A DNA stretch of 64,000 nucleotides from Colicola sp016286205 (lineage in GTDB: Bacteria > Bacteroidota > Bacteroidia > Bacteroidales > Paludibacteraceae): contig JAEESF010000001.1 of NCBI GenBank assembly GCA_016286205.1, positions 1 to 64,000 on the forward strand. Direction: 5' to 3'. Below, piece by piece: positions 16,296 to 24,192 of the stretch. The position numbers were made by a program, and so were the translations under genes. Under the pieces are notes generated by a model, which was not told the origin of the DNA, did no database searches, and saw only the letters and a list, made by a program, of their open reading frames with translations. How positions within the stretch are numbered: position 1 is the first letter of the stretch; each line of letters opens with the position of its first letter.

Positions 16296-16367
16296 AAAAA
16301 AGGACCAAGCTTCGCGTTCAAAAAAGGACCAAGCTTAAAACAATAACCATAAAAAAAGGACCAAGCT
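16296..16367 (+). repeat. Three copies of the element AAAAAAGGACCAAGCT
   Basis: Exact 16-base copies at 16296-16311, 16320-16335 and 16352-16367. The last abuts the ATG of the 39-residue gene and places AAAAGGA at a Shine-Dalgarno distance. Further exact copies are at 16579-16594 and, on the minus strand, at 42842-42857. Confidence 0.9.
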
Positions 16368-16487
16368 ATGAGAAAATCAAAAATCAACCAAATCATCAAA
16401 CTGGTGGCAGGCACGCTGGCAGTAATGGTGGCAACCGTTGTGGCCGGACTAGGCCTACAGAGCTGCAGCGCGTTCAGCGCCCTCTGA
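16368..16487 (+). CDS. 39-residue membrane peptide or small lipoprotein
   Basis: A tiny gene directly after the third AAAAAAGGACCAAGCT copy. The product has a basic start (MRKSKINQIIKLVAG), one hydrophobic helix and ends LGLQSCSAFSAL, so it could be a lipoprotein with Cys33 or a single-span peptide. Size and layout recall the short 'smalltalk'-type peptides of Bacteroides islands, but I cannot confirm the family. The identical leader in front of the next small gene implies shared translational control. Confidence 0.6.
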   Translation: MRKSKINQIIKLVAGTLAVMVATVVAGLGLQSCSAFSAL

Positions 16488-16494
16488 CGCAGAC

Positions 16495-16562
16495 TGACGA
16501 TAAATCGTCATTAATGTCCTCGGGGCTACCCGCTTTCCCAGAAAATTAGAAATTTTCCGGGG
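16495..16562 (+). other. Two hairpins between the tiny genes
   Basis: TGACG-ATAAAT-CGTCA lies at 16495-16510 and GAAAATT-aga-AATTTTC at about 16541-16557, flanked by CCC/GGGG. No T run follows, so they are more likely mRNA structure than terminators. Confidence 0.5.
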
Positions 16563-16578
16563 ACCCAATTAACAAACG

Positions 16579-16594
16579 AAAAAAGGACCAAGCT
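16579..16594 (+). repeat. Element AAAAAAGGACCAAGCT, copy 4
   Basis: An exact copy directly against the ATG at 16595, in the same arrangement as the copy at 16352-16367. Confidence 0.9.
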
Positions 16595-16765
16595 ATGAAA
16601 AGAGTTATCATTTTGACCACGATTATCGTTGGCGTGTGCATGGTGAGTTGCAATGTGACACGTACGGTCACTACGCAGAGCGAGTATTACCAGAAAGGCG
16701 ATACGACTTGCACCATCGTCACGAAAACGATTGAATCGTACGACGCAAGCAAGAAAGGCTTGTAG
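16595..16765 (+). CDS. 56-residue lipoprotein
   Basis: MKRVIILTTIIVGVCMVSC followed by NVTRTVTTQSEYYQKGDTT: a short signal with lipobox-like VSC (Cys19) and a small hydrophilic, Thr-rich body with KTIESYDASKKGL at the end. I recall similar Thr-Val-Thr lipoproteins in Bacteroides genomes but know no function for them. It shares its leader with the 39-residue gene. Confidence 0.65.
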   Translation: MKRVIILTTIIVGVCMVSCNVTRTVTTQSEYYQKGDTTCTIVTKTIESYDASKKGL

Positions 16766-16828
16766 GCACGCAGTTGCGCGTGGGTAAAGACAGCAGCAAG
16801 TGATCTTTGACATTTTTATCCCCCTCAA

Positions 16829-16856
16829 GCCGGCATAGGGGTAATCATTTGCCGGC
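16829..16856 (+). other. Inverted repeat before the 128-residue gene
   Basis: GCCGGCA (16829-16835) and TGCCGGC (16850-16856) form a perfect seven-base stem ending seven bases before the ATG at 16863. It could bury the start region. Confidence 0.5.
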
Positions 16857-16862
16857 AGCAAA

Positions 16863-17249
16863 ATGGCAGAAGTAAAATGGATGAAAGGAATCGAGTATGT
16901 TTCCGGATTATTGAGCAAGCGCCCGAAAAAAGGTGCTGCACACAGTTCGCACTCGAGTGCATTGCTCGCGACACACCGCACAGCACCGACGCTGAACCCC
17001 GTATGCACACGGCTCTACGCCGTAGGCGAGTACAACCGCTCTACCTTGCCCGATCAGGATGAGTTGAACCGCCGCACGAAATTTGCAGCCGTCAGCCGTG
17101 CCGTAGCAGCACGCCGCGTCAACCTGGGCACTATAGCAGCCGACCAAGCCGCTTTCGTCGCGCAGAAAGACCAACCTAACGGCAAGAAGACCTTCGTGGC
17201 GTACCTGTGGAAAGTGTGTGGCGAGGCTTACGACCAGAGCAATCCGTAA
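16863..17249 (+). CDS. Unrecognised 128-residue protein with RAVAARR helix
   Basis: MAEVKWMKGIEYVSGLLSKR at the N-terminus, then a Ser/His-rich loop, RTAPTLNPVCTRLYAVGEYN, and a helical C-terminal half (LNRRTKFAAVSRAVAARRVN, then DQAAFVAQKDQPNGKKTFVAYLW). The last part is well conserved in my memory of Bacteroidales hypothetical proteins, but no function is known. It is the last gene of the cluster; a micro-hairpin chain and terminator follow. Confidence 0.6.
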   Translation: MAEVKWMKGIEYVSGLLSKRPKKGAAHSSHSSALLATHRTAPTLNPVCTRLYAVGEYNRSTLPDQDELNRRTKFAAVSRAVAARRVNLGTIAADQAAFVAQKDQPNGKKTFVAYLWKVCGEAYDQSNP

Positions 17250-17257
17250 TGGATTGC

Positions 17258-17322
17258 GTGTAGTGCGGCAAGCCGCGTTTAGAGGTTTAGTGCTGCTACG
17301 CAGCGTTTACGCTACGCTGTTT
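17258..17322. repeat. Micro-hairpin chain, second copy
   Basis: GTGTAGT, then GCGGC-aa-GCCGC (17265-17276), GTTTAGAGGTTTAG, GCTGC-tac-GCAGC (17292-17304), GTTTAC and GCTACGC. Same syntax as the chain at 9379-9480. Confidence 0.75.
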
Positions 17323-17328
17323 AAGAAA

Positions 17329-17351
17329 GGGCGCTTCGGCGCTCTTTTTTT
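17329..17351 (+). terminator. Terminator after the small-gene cluster
   Basis: GGGCGC (17329-17334), loop TTCG, GCGCTC (17339-17344), followed by seven T. Confidence 0.85.
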
Positions 17352-17360
17352 CTCCGAAAA

Positions 17361-17392
17361 TTTGCGTATATGAAAAATAATTCGTAATTTTG
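17361..17392 (+). promoter_or_regulatory. Bacteroidota-type promoter
   Basis: TTTG at 17361-17364 followed by CGTATA, spacing 20, TAATTTTG at 17385-17392, 25 bases before the next ATG. Confidence 0.8.
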
Positions 17393-17417
17393 CAGTTGCA
17401 AAATTGTTAGATGCATT

Positions 17418-18074
17418 ATGAGGAACACACAGACTTCAAATTTCTTACTTATTTCCTGTTTGTTAGGCGCACTCTGTGCGGCTATTGTTCTGCCATCCTG
17501 CGGAGCAAAGAAGAATGTGGTAACTGGCGACCAAGAACCTGCAGCAAACACCCTTGAGCAACGCATCGCAGCCGGCGAGTTCGCTTGGTTGGATACCATA
17601 CCTGTGGACACGGAATATACACAAAAACTCTCGGGGACTTATCGTCTTGCGTATCAGAACGATTTATACGGCAAAAAGATTGCAGATAAGGATGTGCTCG
17701 CAGATAGCCTGATTTTGCTACCTAATGGATTCTATAGGCTATATAAAAAAGACTCTCTCGTGGATTATGGAAAATATAATGTTTCTCAATACCAACGTGC
17801 GATAACAATCTGTATGGAGCAATATAAAATAGATCCCCAGACAATGATGTATACCGATGAAATCATCTCATATGATGGATATTGGGGAGTATGGGGAATA
17901 TCGCAAATTTACTTTACTTTTATTAGTTACAATACCACAAAAACAACTTATCTAGGCTTATATTCTTATTCAAATAATCTTAGGTTTAAATTGCACTTTG
18001 ATGTAAAAATGGGAGATTGCTACCACTATCAATGGTCTGGCAGTAATCAAATAGAGTGGATTAGAACCGACTAA
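17418..18074 (+). CDS. Lipoprotein of unknown function
   Basis: 218 residues. A hydrophobic leader ends in the lipobox LPSC (Cys28), then a short linker and a beta-rich body with LSGTYRLAYQNDLYGKKIAD (about 72-91) and DSLVDYGKYNVS. It looks like a lipocalin- or META-type small beta fold, with many Tyr/Trp, ending QIEWIRTD. The coding sequence is more AT-rich than the genes around gyrB. It is followed 12 bases later by another lipoprotein gene. I do not recognise the family. Confidence 0.6.
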   Translation: MRNTQTSNFLLISCLLGALCAAIVLPSCGAKKNVVTGDQEPAANTLEQRIAAGEFAWLDTIPVDTEYTQKLSGTYRLAYQNDLYGKKIADKDVLADSLILLPNGFYRLYKKDSLVDYGKYNVSQYQRAITICMEQYKIDPQTMMYTDEIISYDGYWGVWGISQIYFTFISYNTTKTTYLGLYSYSNNLRFKLHFDVKMGDCYHYQWSGSNQIEWIRTD

Positions 18075-18086
18075 ATTTAATATGTT

Positions 18087-18713
18087 ATGAAAAAAGTCAT
18101 GTTTACTATAGCATTGATGACAATGGTGCTATTGACCGCTTGTAAGCCCAATCAAGAAGTGGGACCTACTGTATGGCCGCATGCAAGTCTAAGCGGTCAA
18201 TTATGGTATGCCGCTAATCCCTTTGAACCGGAAAACGATACTATTCTTTGCTTGAAAAATGTGGTATACGGAGGCGCTACAGATGATGCCGAATATTGCT
18301 CCTACCTATCGCGCTTGTTTGCACCCTTAGACGAAAGGTTCAAAGGATGTGAACATTACACTAATCATCCTCATCCTATAATTTTTATCCCGAGTAGTGC
18401 CTATAAAATATATCCAAAGCGAGATGGTCAGTTCATGTCAGTCATAGACTCTTATACCGGTCGAATATCCGACTCTCTATCATATTTTTTCGAGCAAAGT
18501 CATCCTTATGTAACGATATATACCCAAGTTAGAAATAAAGAACCATTTACGGATACTCAAATATACATGGGTGACGAGGTAGAATTTTATTATGATAGAC
18601 GTACGGTATTATTCTCTATTACGGATACAGTTACGTCAACAGGGGAAATATTGATCTGTTTTGATGCGTCAAAAGGCATTTCGCTTACAGATTGGTTCGA
18701 ATTGGAAGATTAA
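18087..18713 (+). CDS. Lipoprotein of unknown function
   Basis: 208 residues, lipobox LTAC (Cys19) in MKKVMFTIALMTMVLLTACK. The body is beta-rich with many aromatic residues (HASLSGQLWYAANPF near 32-46, PHPIIFIPSSAYKIYPKR near 95-110). Base use is AT-rich like the gene before it, so the two may have arrived together. Probably outer-membrane-anchored and co-expressed with the esterase downstream. No family recognised. Confidence 0.6.
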   Translation: MKKVMFTIALMTMVLLTACKPNQEVGPTVWPHASLSGQLWYAANPFEPENDTILCLKNVVYGGATDDAEYCSYLSRLFAPLDERFKGCEHYTNHPHPIIFIPSSAYKIYPKRDGQFMSVIDSYTGRISDSLSYFFEQSHPYVTIYTQVRNKEPFTDTQIYMGDEVEFYYDRRTVLFSITDTVTSTGEILICFDASKGISLTDWFELED

Positions 18714-18760
18714 TCTCCCCGAAAAGCAATACCTTTACAGCCTCAAAATTATAAAATATT

Positions 18761-19642
18761 ATGAAAAAGCTTGCGTTGTTTTTGTTGTCGATAGTGGCGC
18801 TGATTGCTTGTACGGCCCCAAAAAAGGACATTCTGCGCGTCGGAACGATCCAGCGTGACACAATCCTCGGCGTGCCCTGTCGCGTCTATCTGCCCGCCGA
18901 TTACGATGCCCTCAGAAACGCACAAACCACCTATCCCGTGTTGTATCTGCAGCATGGTATGTTTGGTAGCGAAAACGACTGGGCGGACCAGGGAAATCTG
19001 CTCGAACACATGGATTCGCTGCTGCGCAGCGGTCAAGCGAGAGAGATGGTAGTTATCATGCCCGATAATTTTCTGGGAAGCATTCCTCCTGCCGAACGTC
19101 AACAGTTGATGGATGCACCCAATCTGACACCGGACGGTCAGCCTATCGATACCGAAAACGGCTCGGCCCATTGGCGCAAACTGACCTACGAGCAAGAACG
19201 CGCATACGAGATGTCCGGTTATTGGGAAACGCATTTTGCCGAATTCATGGCTGCCGCGGAGAGTCGTTACCGCATCAGCAACCGTCCGGACCAACGCGCC
19301 ATTGCCGGCCTCTCGATGGGAGGATTTCATACCATGCACGTCTCGCATTTTCTGCACGGACAATTCGCCTATATCGGCATGTTTTCTGCGCTGGCCGTCT
19401 CGCCCAACGAAGGTGTGCCATATTCCAATTGGGAAATCGAGGTGCCGCAAGCGGTCAATGCCGCACGCGTCTATTGGTTGGGCATGGGACGCGATGATTT
19501 TCTCTACGACCAGTTGCAAGATTATCGCCGATGGCTCGAGGCCCATCAGTTGGAATATACCTATTACGAAAGTACCGGAGGCCATACGTGGGACAATTGG
19601 CAAGACTATATCTGCCGCTTCATCCGACTGCTCCGATTCTGA
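18761..19642 (+). CDS. Lipid-anchored esterase D-type alpha/beta hydrolase
   Basis: 293 residues with lipobox LIAC (Cys17), so it sits in the envelope. The esterase D/feruloyl-esterase fold is evident: VPCRVYLPADYD, PVLYLQHGMFGSENDW (oxyanion loop), nucleophile elbow GLSMGGFHT (Ser near 187), acid in GMGRDDFLYD and catalytic His in ESTGGHTWDNW. Such enzymes release ester-linked groups such as ferulate or acetate from plant polysaccharides, or hydrolyse small esters. The substrate is not shown by sequence. It is downstream of two lipoprotein genes and 19 bases before a membrane protein gene. Confidence 0.8.
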   Translation: MKKLALFLLSIVALIACTAPKKDILRVGTIQRDTILGVPCRVYLPADYDALRNAQTTYPVLYLQHGMFGSENDWADQGNLLEHMDSLLRSGQAREMVVIMPDNFLGSIPPAERQQLMDAPNLTPDGQPIDTENGSAHWRKLTYEQERAYEMSGYWETHFAEFMAAAESRYRISNRPDQRAIAGLSMGGFHTMHVSHFLHGQFAYIGMFSALAVSPNEGVPYSNWEIEVPQAVNAARVYWLGMGRDDFLYDQLQDYRRWLEAHQLEYTYYESTGGHTWDNWQDYICRFIRLLRF

Positions 19643-19661
19643 ACACCTCAAAACGCGCAAC

Positions 19662-19997
19662 ATGGAGATTTTCAGTCAAATGAGTACCGGCATGCTGCTT
19701 CTTAGCGGCGGCAGTTGTTGTCTGTATGTATGGATTATGTTGGCCGCACGCGATTTTGGCCGCAGCCCCATTGGATGGCTATTGCTGTCACTGATAATTA
19801 CACCTTGGTTCTGTGCCTTTTTGCTCAAGGTGCTCGGCCGCAAATTGGACGACACCGTTTCTAAAGAAACGGACGAACGAAGATGGGACGACGAACGCTC
19901 TGAGACGATGAACGACAAACCCGTCCGAACCATATTTATCTCCGCTGCCGCGCTATTGACCATTGCGGCAATTATTCTTATGGCGATAGGCCTTTAA
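19662..19997 (+). CDS. Small membrane protein
   Basis: 111 residues with three hydrophobic helices (about 8-28, 36-56 and 90-110) separated by a charged loop (KETDERRWDDERSETMNDKP). The ATG at 19662 is chosen because the longer frame upstream lies inside the esterase gene. Nothing names it. It may be co-transcribed with the esterase; a terminator follows at once. Confidence 0.5.
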   Translation: MEIFSQMSTGMLLLSGGSCCLYVWIMLAARDFGRSPIGWLLLSLIITPWFCAFLLKVLGRKLDDTVSKETDERRWDDERSETMNDKPVRTIFISAAALLTIAAIILMAIGL

Positions 19998-19998
19998 T

Positions 19999-20018
19999 CG
20001 CCCTACGGGCGGATTTTT
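19999..20018 (+). terminator. Terminator before gyrB
   Basis: CGCCC (19999-20003), loop TAC, GGGCG (20007-20011), then GATTTTTT. Confidence 0.75.
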
Positions 20019-20060
20019 TGTCGAAAAATTGCACTTTTTTGTAAAAAAGTGACGTCCGCT

Positions 20061-20092
20061 CTTGCGTATGTCATTTTTTTTGTGTAAATTTG
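20061..20092 (+). promoter_or_regulatory. gyrB promoter (CTTG variant)
   Basis: CTTG at 20061-20064 in place of TTTG, then CGTATGTCATTTTTTT, spacing 20, TAAATTTG at 20085-20092. The rfbC promoter at 58197 has the same CTTGCGTATGTCATTTTTTT core. The 84-base leader contains a GC-rich hairpin around 20104-20138. Confidence 0.8.
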
Positions 20093-20176
20093 CAGCGATT
20101 TTTATGCGCGCACCCGAGCGCGCGGCGCATAATGCGCCTATACATAAGGAATATAACGAAATAAAACATACAAAAC

Positions 20177-22165
20177 ATGGAAGAACAAAAAGAAAAGTAT
20201 GATGGCTCAAGTATTCAAGTGCTTGAGGGATTAGAGGCCGTTCGCAAACGTCCGGCCATGTACATCGGAGACATCTCGCAAAAGGGTCTCCACCACCTCG
20301 TTTATGAGGTTGTCGACAACTCCATCGATGAGGCCCTGGCCGGTTTCTGTAACGAAATCGCCGTTCACATCAACGAGGACAACTCTATCACCGTTCAGGA
20401 TAACGGACGTGGTATTCCTGTTGATATGCATCCGAAAGAGCATAAATCGGCTCTCGAAGTTGTTATGACCGTGCTTCACGCCGGTGGTAAATTCAACAAG
20501 GACAGTTACAAAGTGTCCGGTGGTCTCCACGGCGTCGGTGTCAGCTGCGTGAACGCACTGTCGAAGAAAATGCACGTCGAGGTTTATCGTCAGGGCGCTA
20601 TCCACAGTCAGGATTACGAGAAAGGCAAGCCGTTGGCACCTGTTCACACGATCTCCGAAGCAGAAGCTATCGGTAACTGGGAGCAACGCAAAACCGGTAC
20701 TTTCGTTCAGTTCTGGCCGGATGACTCTATCTTCACCGAGACGGTTTACCAATGGGAAATCCTGGCTAACCGTATGCGCGAGTTGGCTTTCCTGAATGCC
20801 GGTATCCGCATTGTATTGAAGGACAAACGAGTTATCGACGCAGAAGGTAATTGCAAGAAAGAGGAGTTCTATTCCGAGAAGGGATTGAGCGAGTTCGTTC
20901 GCTATATCGATGGCACACGTACACCACTGATCAGCGAGGTGATTCACCTGAACACCGACAAATACGGCACACCGGTTGAGGTAGCTATGATCTACAACAC
21001 CGATTTTAACGAGAATGTTCACTCCTACGTCAATAATATCAACACCATAGAAGGTGGTACCCACGTAGCCGGTTTCCGTGCTGCTCTGACGCGTGTGATG
21101 AAGAAATACGCTGAGGAGAGCAAGATGCTGGAGAAAGCCAAACTGAAAGACAAAGATGGTAACTCCACTATCGATCCTAACGATTTCCGTGAAGGTCTGA
21201 CTGCTGTTATCTCTGTCAAAGTAGCTGAGCCGCAGTTCGAAGGCCAGACCAAGACCAAACTGGGCAACTCGGAAGTAGCCGGTATGGTTTCCAGTGCCGT
21301 AGCAGAGGCGCTGCAGAACTATCTGGAGGAACATCCGGAGGATGCTAAACGCATCGTAGAGAAAGTGATCCTGGCTGCACAAGCACGTATCGCTGCGCGC
21401 AACGCACGTCAAAGCGTGCTGCGCAAATCGCCGCTCAGCGGTGGTGGTCTGCCCGGTAAATTGGCTGACTGCGTCAGCAAAGATGCTAGCGAATGTGAGC
21501 TCTTCCTCGTCGAGGGTGATTCTGCAGGCGGTACCGCCAAGACCGGTCGTGACCGCGTTCACCAAGCTATTCTGCCGTTGCGTGGTAAGATCCTGAACGT
21601 AGAAAAAGCAATGGAACACAAAGTGTTCGAAAGCGAAGAAGTACGCAATATCTTCACCGCCCTGGGTATCACTTTTGGTACTGAAGAGGATCCGAAAGCG
21701 CTGAACCTGAGCAAGATTCGTTACCACAAAGTAATCATCATGGCCGATGCCGATGTCGATGGTGCACATATCGCCACTCTGATTATGACCCTGTTCTTCC
21801 GTCATATGAAAGAAGTGATTGAGCAAGGTCACCTCTACATCGCTTGCGCGCCGCTCTACAAGTGCTCGAAGGGTAACTACAGCGAATATTGCTGGAACGA
21901 TGCACAACGCACAGCCTTCATCCAGAAATACGGCGCAGGCGACGAGAAACAAATCAAGACACAACGCTATAAAGGTCTGGGTGAGATGAGCGACGAGCAA
22001 CTCTGGGAAACGACTATGGATCCGGAGCGCCGCTTGCTGAAGCAAGTAACCATCGAGAATGCCGCCGAAGCTGACCGCACCATCGCTATGCTGATGGGCG
22101 ACGATGTAGCTCCGCGCCGCGAATTCATCGAAGAGAACGCTACCTACGCTAATATTGACGCGTAA
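20177..22165 (+). CDS. gyrB: DNA gyrase subunit B
   Basis: 662 residues, the size of GyrB in this phylum. It supplies ATP hydrolysis for negative supercoiling with GyrA. GHKL ATPase motifs are visible: EVVDNSIDEALAG, VQDNGRGIPVD and HAGGKF...SGGLHGVGVS. The Toprim domain has LFLVEGDSAGGTAK, GKILNVEKA and MADADVDGAHI. The C-terminus carries QRYKGLGEMSDEQLWETTMD. It starts with MEEQKEKYDGSSIQVLEGLEAVRKRPAMYIGD. It heads a long co-directional series: its stop overlaps the next ATG by one base (TAATG). A long open frame antisense to it is only a shadow. Confidence 0.97.
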   Translation: MEEQKEKYDGSSIQVLEGLEAVRKRPAMYIGDISQKGLHHLVYEVVDNSIDEALAGFCNEIAVHINEDNSITVQDNGRGIPVDMHPKEHKSALEVVMTVLHAGGKFNKDSYKVSGGLHGVGVSCVNALSKKMHVEVYRQGAIHSQDYEKGKPLAPVHTISEAEAIGNWEQRKTGTFVQFWPDDSIFTETVYQWEILANRMRELAFLNAGIRIVLKDKRVIDAEGNCKKEEFYSEKGLSEFVRYIDGTRTPLISEVIHLNTDKYGTPVEVAMIYNTDFNENVHSYVNNINTIEGGTHVAGFRAALTRVMKKYAEESKMLEKAKLKDKDGNSTIDPNDFREGLTAVISVKVAEPQFEGQTKTKLGNSEVAGMVSSAVAEALQNYLEEHPEDAKRIVEKVILAAQARIAARNARQSVLRKSPLSGGGLPGKLADCVSKDASECELFLVEGDSAGGTAKTGRDRVHQAILPLRGKILNVEKAMEHKVFESEEVRNIFTALGITFGTEEDPKALNLSKIRYHKVIIMADADVDGAHIATLIMTLFFRHMKEVIEQGHLYIACAPLYKCSKGNYSEYCWNDAQRTAFIQKYGAGDEKQIKTQRYKGLGEMSDEQLWETTMDPERRLLKQVTIENAAEADRTIAMLMGDDVAPRREFIEENATYANIDA

Positions 22166-22713
22166 TGAAGATTGCTGTCTATTGCTCGGCCAAAGACGTG
22201 ATACCCGAAGAGTATCTGTCGCTCGGCGACCAGTTGGGTCGCTGGATTGGTCAGCAAGGACACACACTGGTTTACGGAGGTGCCACAGGTGGGCTGATGA
22301 GCCGCACCAGTCAGGCAGCCAAAGCGGCGGGAGCCAAAGTGATTGGAGTCATCCCACCACGCATCATCGCCGCAGGACGGCTGGCTACCCATTGCGACCA
22401 GATCATCCGAGTAGCCAACATGTCCGAGCGCAAACAACGCATGCGCGACGAAGCAGACCTGTTCATCTGTTTGCCTGGCAGTTACGGCACTCTTGACGAA
22501 ATGATGGACGCAATCTCTTCGGCCATTGTTGGAGAACATTGCAAACCCGTTTTGGTTCTCAACTACCACGGTTTTTACGATGACTTGCGTCGGCAAATCG
22601 AACACATGCGAAGCCTCTGCTTCATACCAGAAAAAGAACAATACTACCCTATTTTCGCAGACAACTTGGATGAGTTGAAAAAGTTGATAGCAGAAATTAA
22701 AAATAACAAATAA
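22165..22713 (+). CDS. LOG-family nucleotide phosphoribohydrolase
   Basis: 182 residues with the LOG (lysine decarboxylase-like) fold: GGATGGLMS near 40 and PGSYGTLDEMMDA near 110-122. The usual PGGxGTxxE motif has Ser in place of the second Gly. Members cleave ribose 5-phosphate from (modified) AMP, as in cytokinin activation. In bacteria they are thought to act in nucleotide recycling. The gene starts on the last base of the gyrB stop, so it is translated with gyrB. The annotation 'lysine decarboxylase' for this family is historical. Confidence 0.8.
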   Translation: MKIAVYCSAKDVIPEEYLSLGDQLGRWIGQQGHTLVYGGATGGLMSRTSQAAKAAGAKVIGVIPPRIIAAGRLATHCDQIIRVANMSERKQRMRDEADLFICLPGSYGTLDEMMDAISSAIVGEHCKPVLVLNYHGFYDDLRRQIEHMRSLCFIPEKEQYYPIFADNLDELKKLIAEIKNNK

Positions 22714-22722
22714 ATATTTCTT

Positions 22723-24183
22723 ATGAATCTATTCACCGCCAGACTGACCGGTAAGATGGTCTCGACAGAGCAATTCGAAAACAACATGCACGAACTACAA
22801 CTTCGTGTCATTCGTTATCGTCAAGTGGAAAAATCCCCCGAATTGGCCGAGTACTTTGCACTGAAAGCGGAAGTTGAATCTCCCGCCTTCCAGGAGCACA
22901 AACAAGAGTTAATCAACCGCAAGTACCGTGACACCGACGAGGGACGCAAGACAGCCTTCCGCGACAAACTAGCCGGCTCGCTGCGTATGCGTGGTTACAA
23001 ACTCGCAGTGGACAACCAGACATTCCAGGCCTTCCTTGCCTTCCAGCAAACGGAAGACTTCAGCAAAATCTCGAGCATCAAAGAACGTATGAAATCCAGC
23101 GAATTGCGCATGTTCAACATGATCTATCGTTCGGCTTTCTACAAAAACTATATGAAGGTGCTCAATTCGGACGAACTGAAACAACTGAACGAATTGGAAG
23201 CTGAGATTAATTCCGAAGACTTCCAAAAGCGCGATGCAGTATGGTCGGACAGCAAACGTTGGCAGCACTCGGAGGAATACCAGAAAGAGCAACGCTTCAA
23301 AGAACTGGCCAAGATGGACGACATCCGTTTCTACTTTGCACAGCGCGCAGAAGATATTGACTGGGCCGAGATGTTCCGTCCTACGTTCGAAGATTTGATG
23401 GTCAGCAGCAAGAACTGGAAACCAGGCTTCGGTTATCCATCCGACAAACTGCGCGATGGGCACTCTCGCGCCAGCGAGCACCAGGCTTACAACGGCGGAA
23501 AAAATACCTTCTTCGCTGAAGGTCGTATGGACATCGAGACTCGCGAAGAGACTCAGAAAGCACTGGCATGGGACGCACGCAAAGGATTCGAAGACAAAGT
23601 CTTCAACTACACCTCCGATACGATGAATACGCGCGAGGTATTCCAGCAAGCAGAAGGTATGTTTATGGCCAAGGTGCGCAGCCAAGGGTCCGGACACCAC
23701 TTGTTCGGTCTCAGCACCGGTCTCAACCAGAAACCACTCGTAGCCATGTATTACTACAACGGCAGCCACCATCAGTTAGGACTTGTTGACGGCAAGAATC
23801 CGCACATGGTCGATTTGAGCGGTGTGCTGCGTTCGATGTACCACGTCTATACTTTCCGTTGGACAGAGACCGAACTGATCTGGTACGTCAACAACCTGGA
23901 AGTGCTGAAACTGCCTAATACTTTGTCGGCCGATCAGATGTTCTATCTGGCACAATCGTTCTTGCCTGTTAGCGAGCGACCGGGTACCGGAAAACTGAAA
24001 GTACAGTGGGTTCGCGCCTTCCGTACGGCTACTGCTGCAGACAAACCAAAGGACGAACCACAACCGGCACTGGAATTGGAAAAGCCCGCAAAAGAAGTCA
24101 AAGCAGAGGCCAAACCCAAAGCAGCAAAATCGGAGGCAAAACCCAAAGCAACAAAAACTGCAGCCAAGAGCAGCAAGAAATAA
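22723..24183 (+). CDS. GH16/LamG-fold protein with coiled-coil start and KPKA tail
   Basis: 486 residues. Residues 1-215 are charged helices with repeating xSPxFQxHxxELINxKY-like units. A concanavalin-type beta sandwich follows (about 220-440; GFGYPSDKLRDGHSRASEHQ, HHLFGLSTGL, TFRWTETELIWYVNNLEV), like the GH16 fold, where ExDxxE is catalytic. I see no intact ExDxxE, only FFAEGRMDIETREE, so catalysis is doubtful. The tail (about 450-486) is Lys/Pro/Ala-rich in the manner of histone H1. No signal peptide, which is odd for a glycan-binding fold. It lies between the LOG gene and kdsA, suggesting a cytoplasmic or envelope-linked role in the same operon. Confidence 0.55.
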   Translation: MNLFTARLTGKMVSTEQFENNMHELQLRVIRYRQVEKSPELAEYFALKAEVESPAFQEHKQELINRKYRDTDEGRKTAFRDKLAGSLRMRGYKLAVDNQTFQAFLAFQQTEDFSKISSIKERMKSSELRMFNMIYRSAFYKNYMKVLNSDELKQLNELEAEINSEDFQKRDAVWSDSKRWQHSEEYQKEQRFKELAKMDDIRFYFAQRAEDIDWAEMFRPTFEDLMVSSKNWKPGFGYPSDKLRDGHSRASEHQAYNGGKNTFFAEGRMDIETREETQKALAWDARKGFEDKVFNYTSDTMNTREVFQQAEGMFMAKVRSQGSGHHLFGLSTGLNQKPLVAMYYYNGSHHQLGLVDGKNPHMVDLSGVLRSMYHVYTFRWTETELIWYVNNLEVLKLPNTLSADQMFYLAQSFLPVSERPGTGKLKVQWVRAFRTATAADKPKDEPQPALELEKPAKEVKAEAKPKAAKSEAKPKATKTAAKSSKK

Positions 24184-24192
24184 ATTTGTATT

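Noticed and set aside
13739..17249. Complete prophage
   Set aside because: No integrase, terminase, capsid, tail or lysin gene is present; only small unknown genes.
20231..22267. A 678-codon open frame on the minus strand opposite gyrB
   Set aside because: gyrB is certain on the plus strand. The antisense frame has no start signal or recognisable domain and arises from codon bias.
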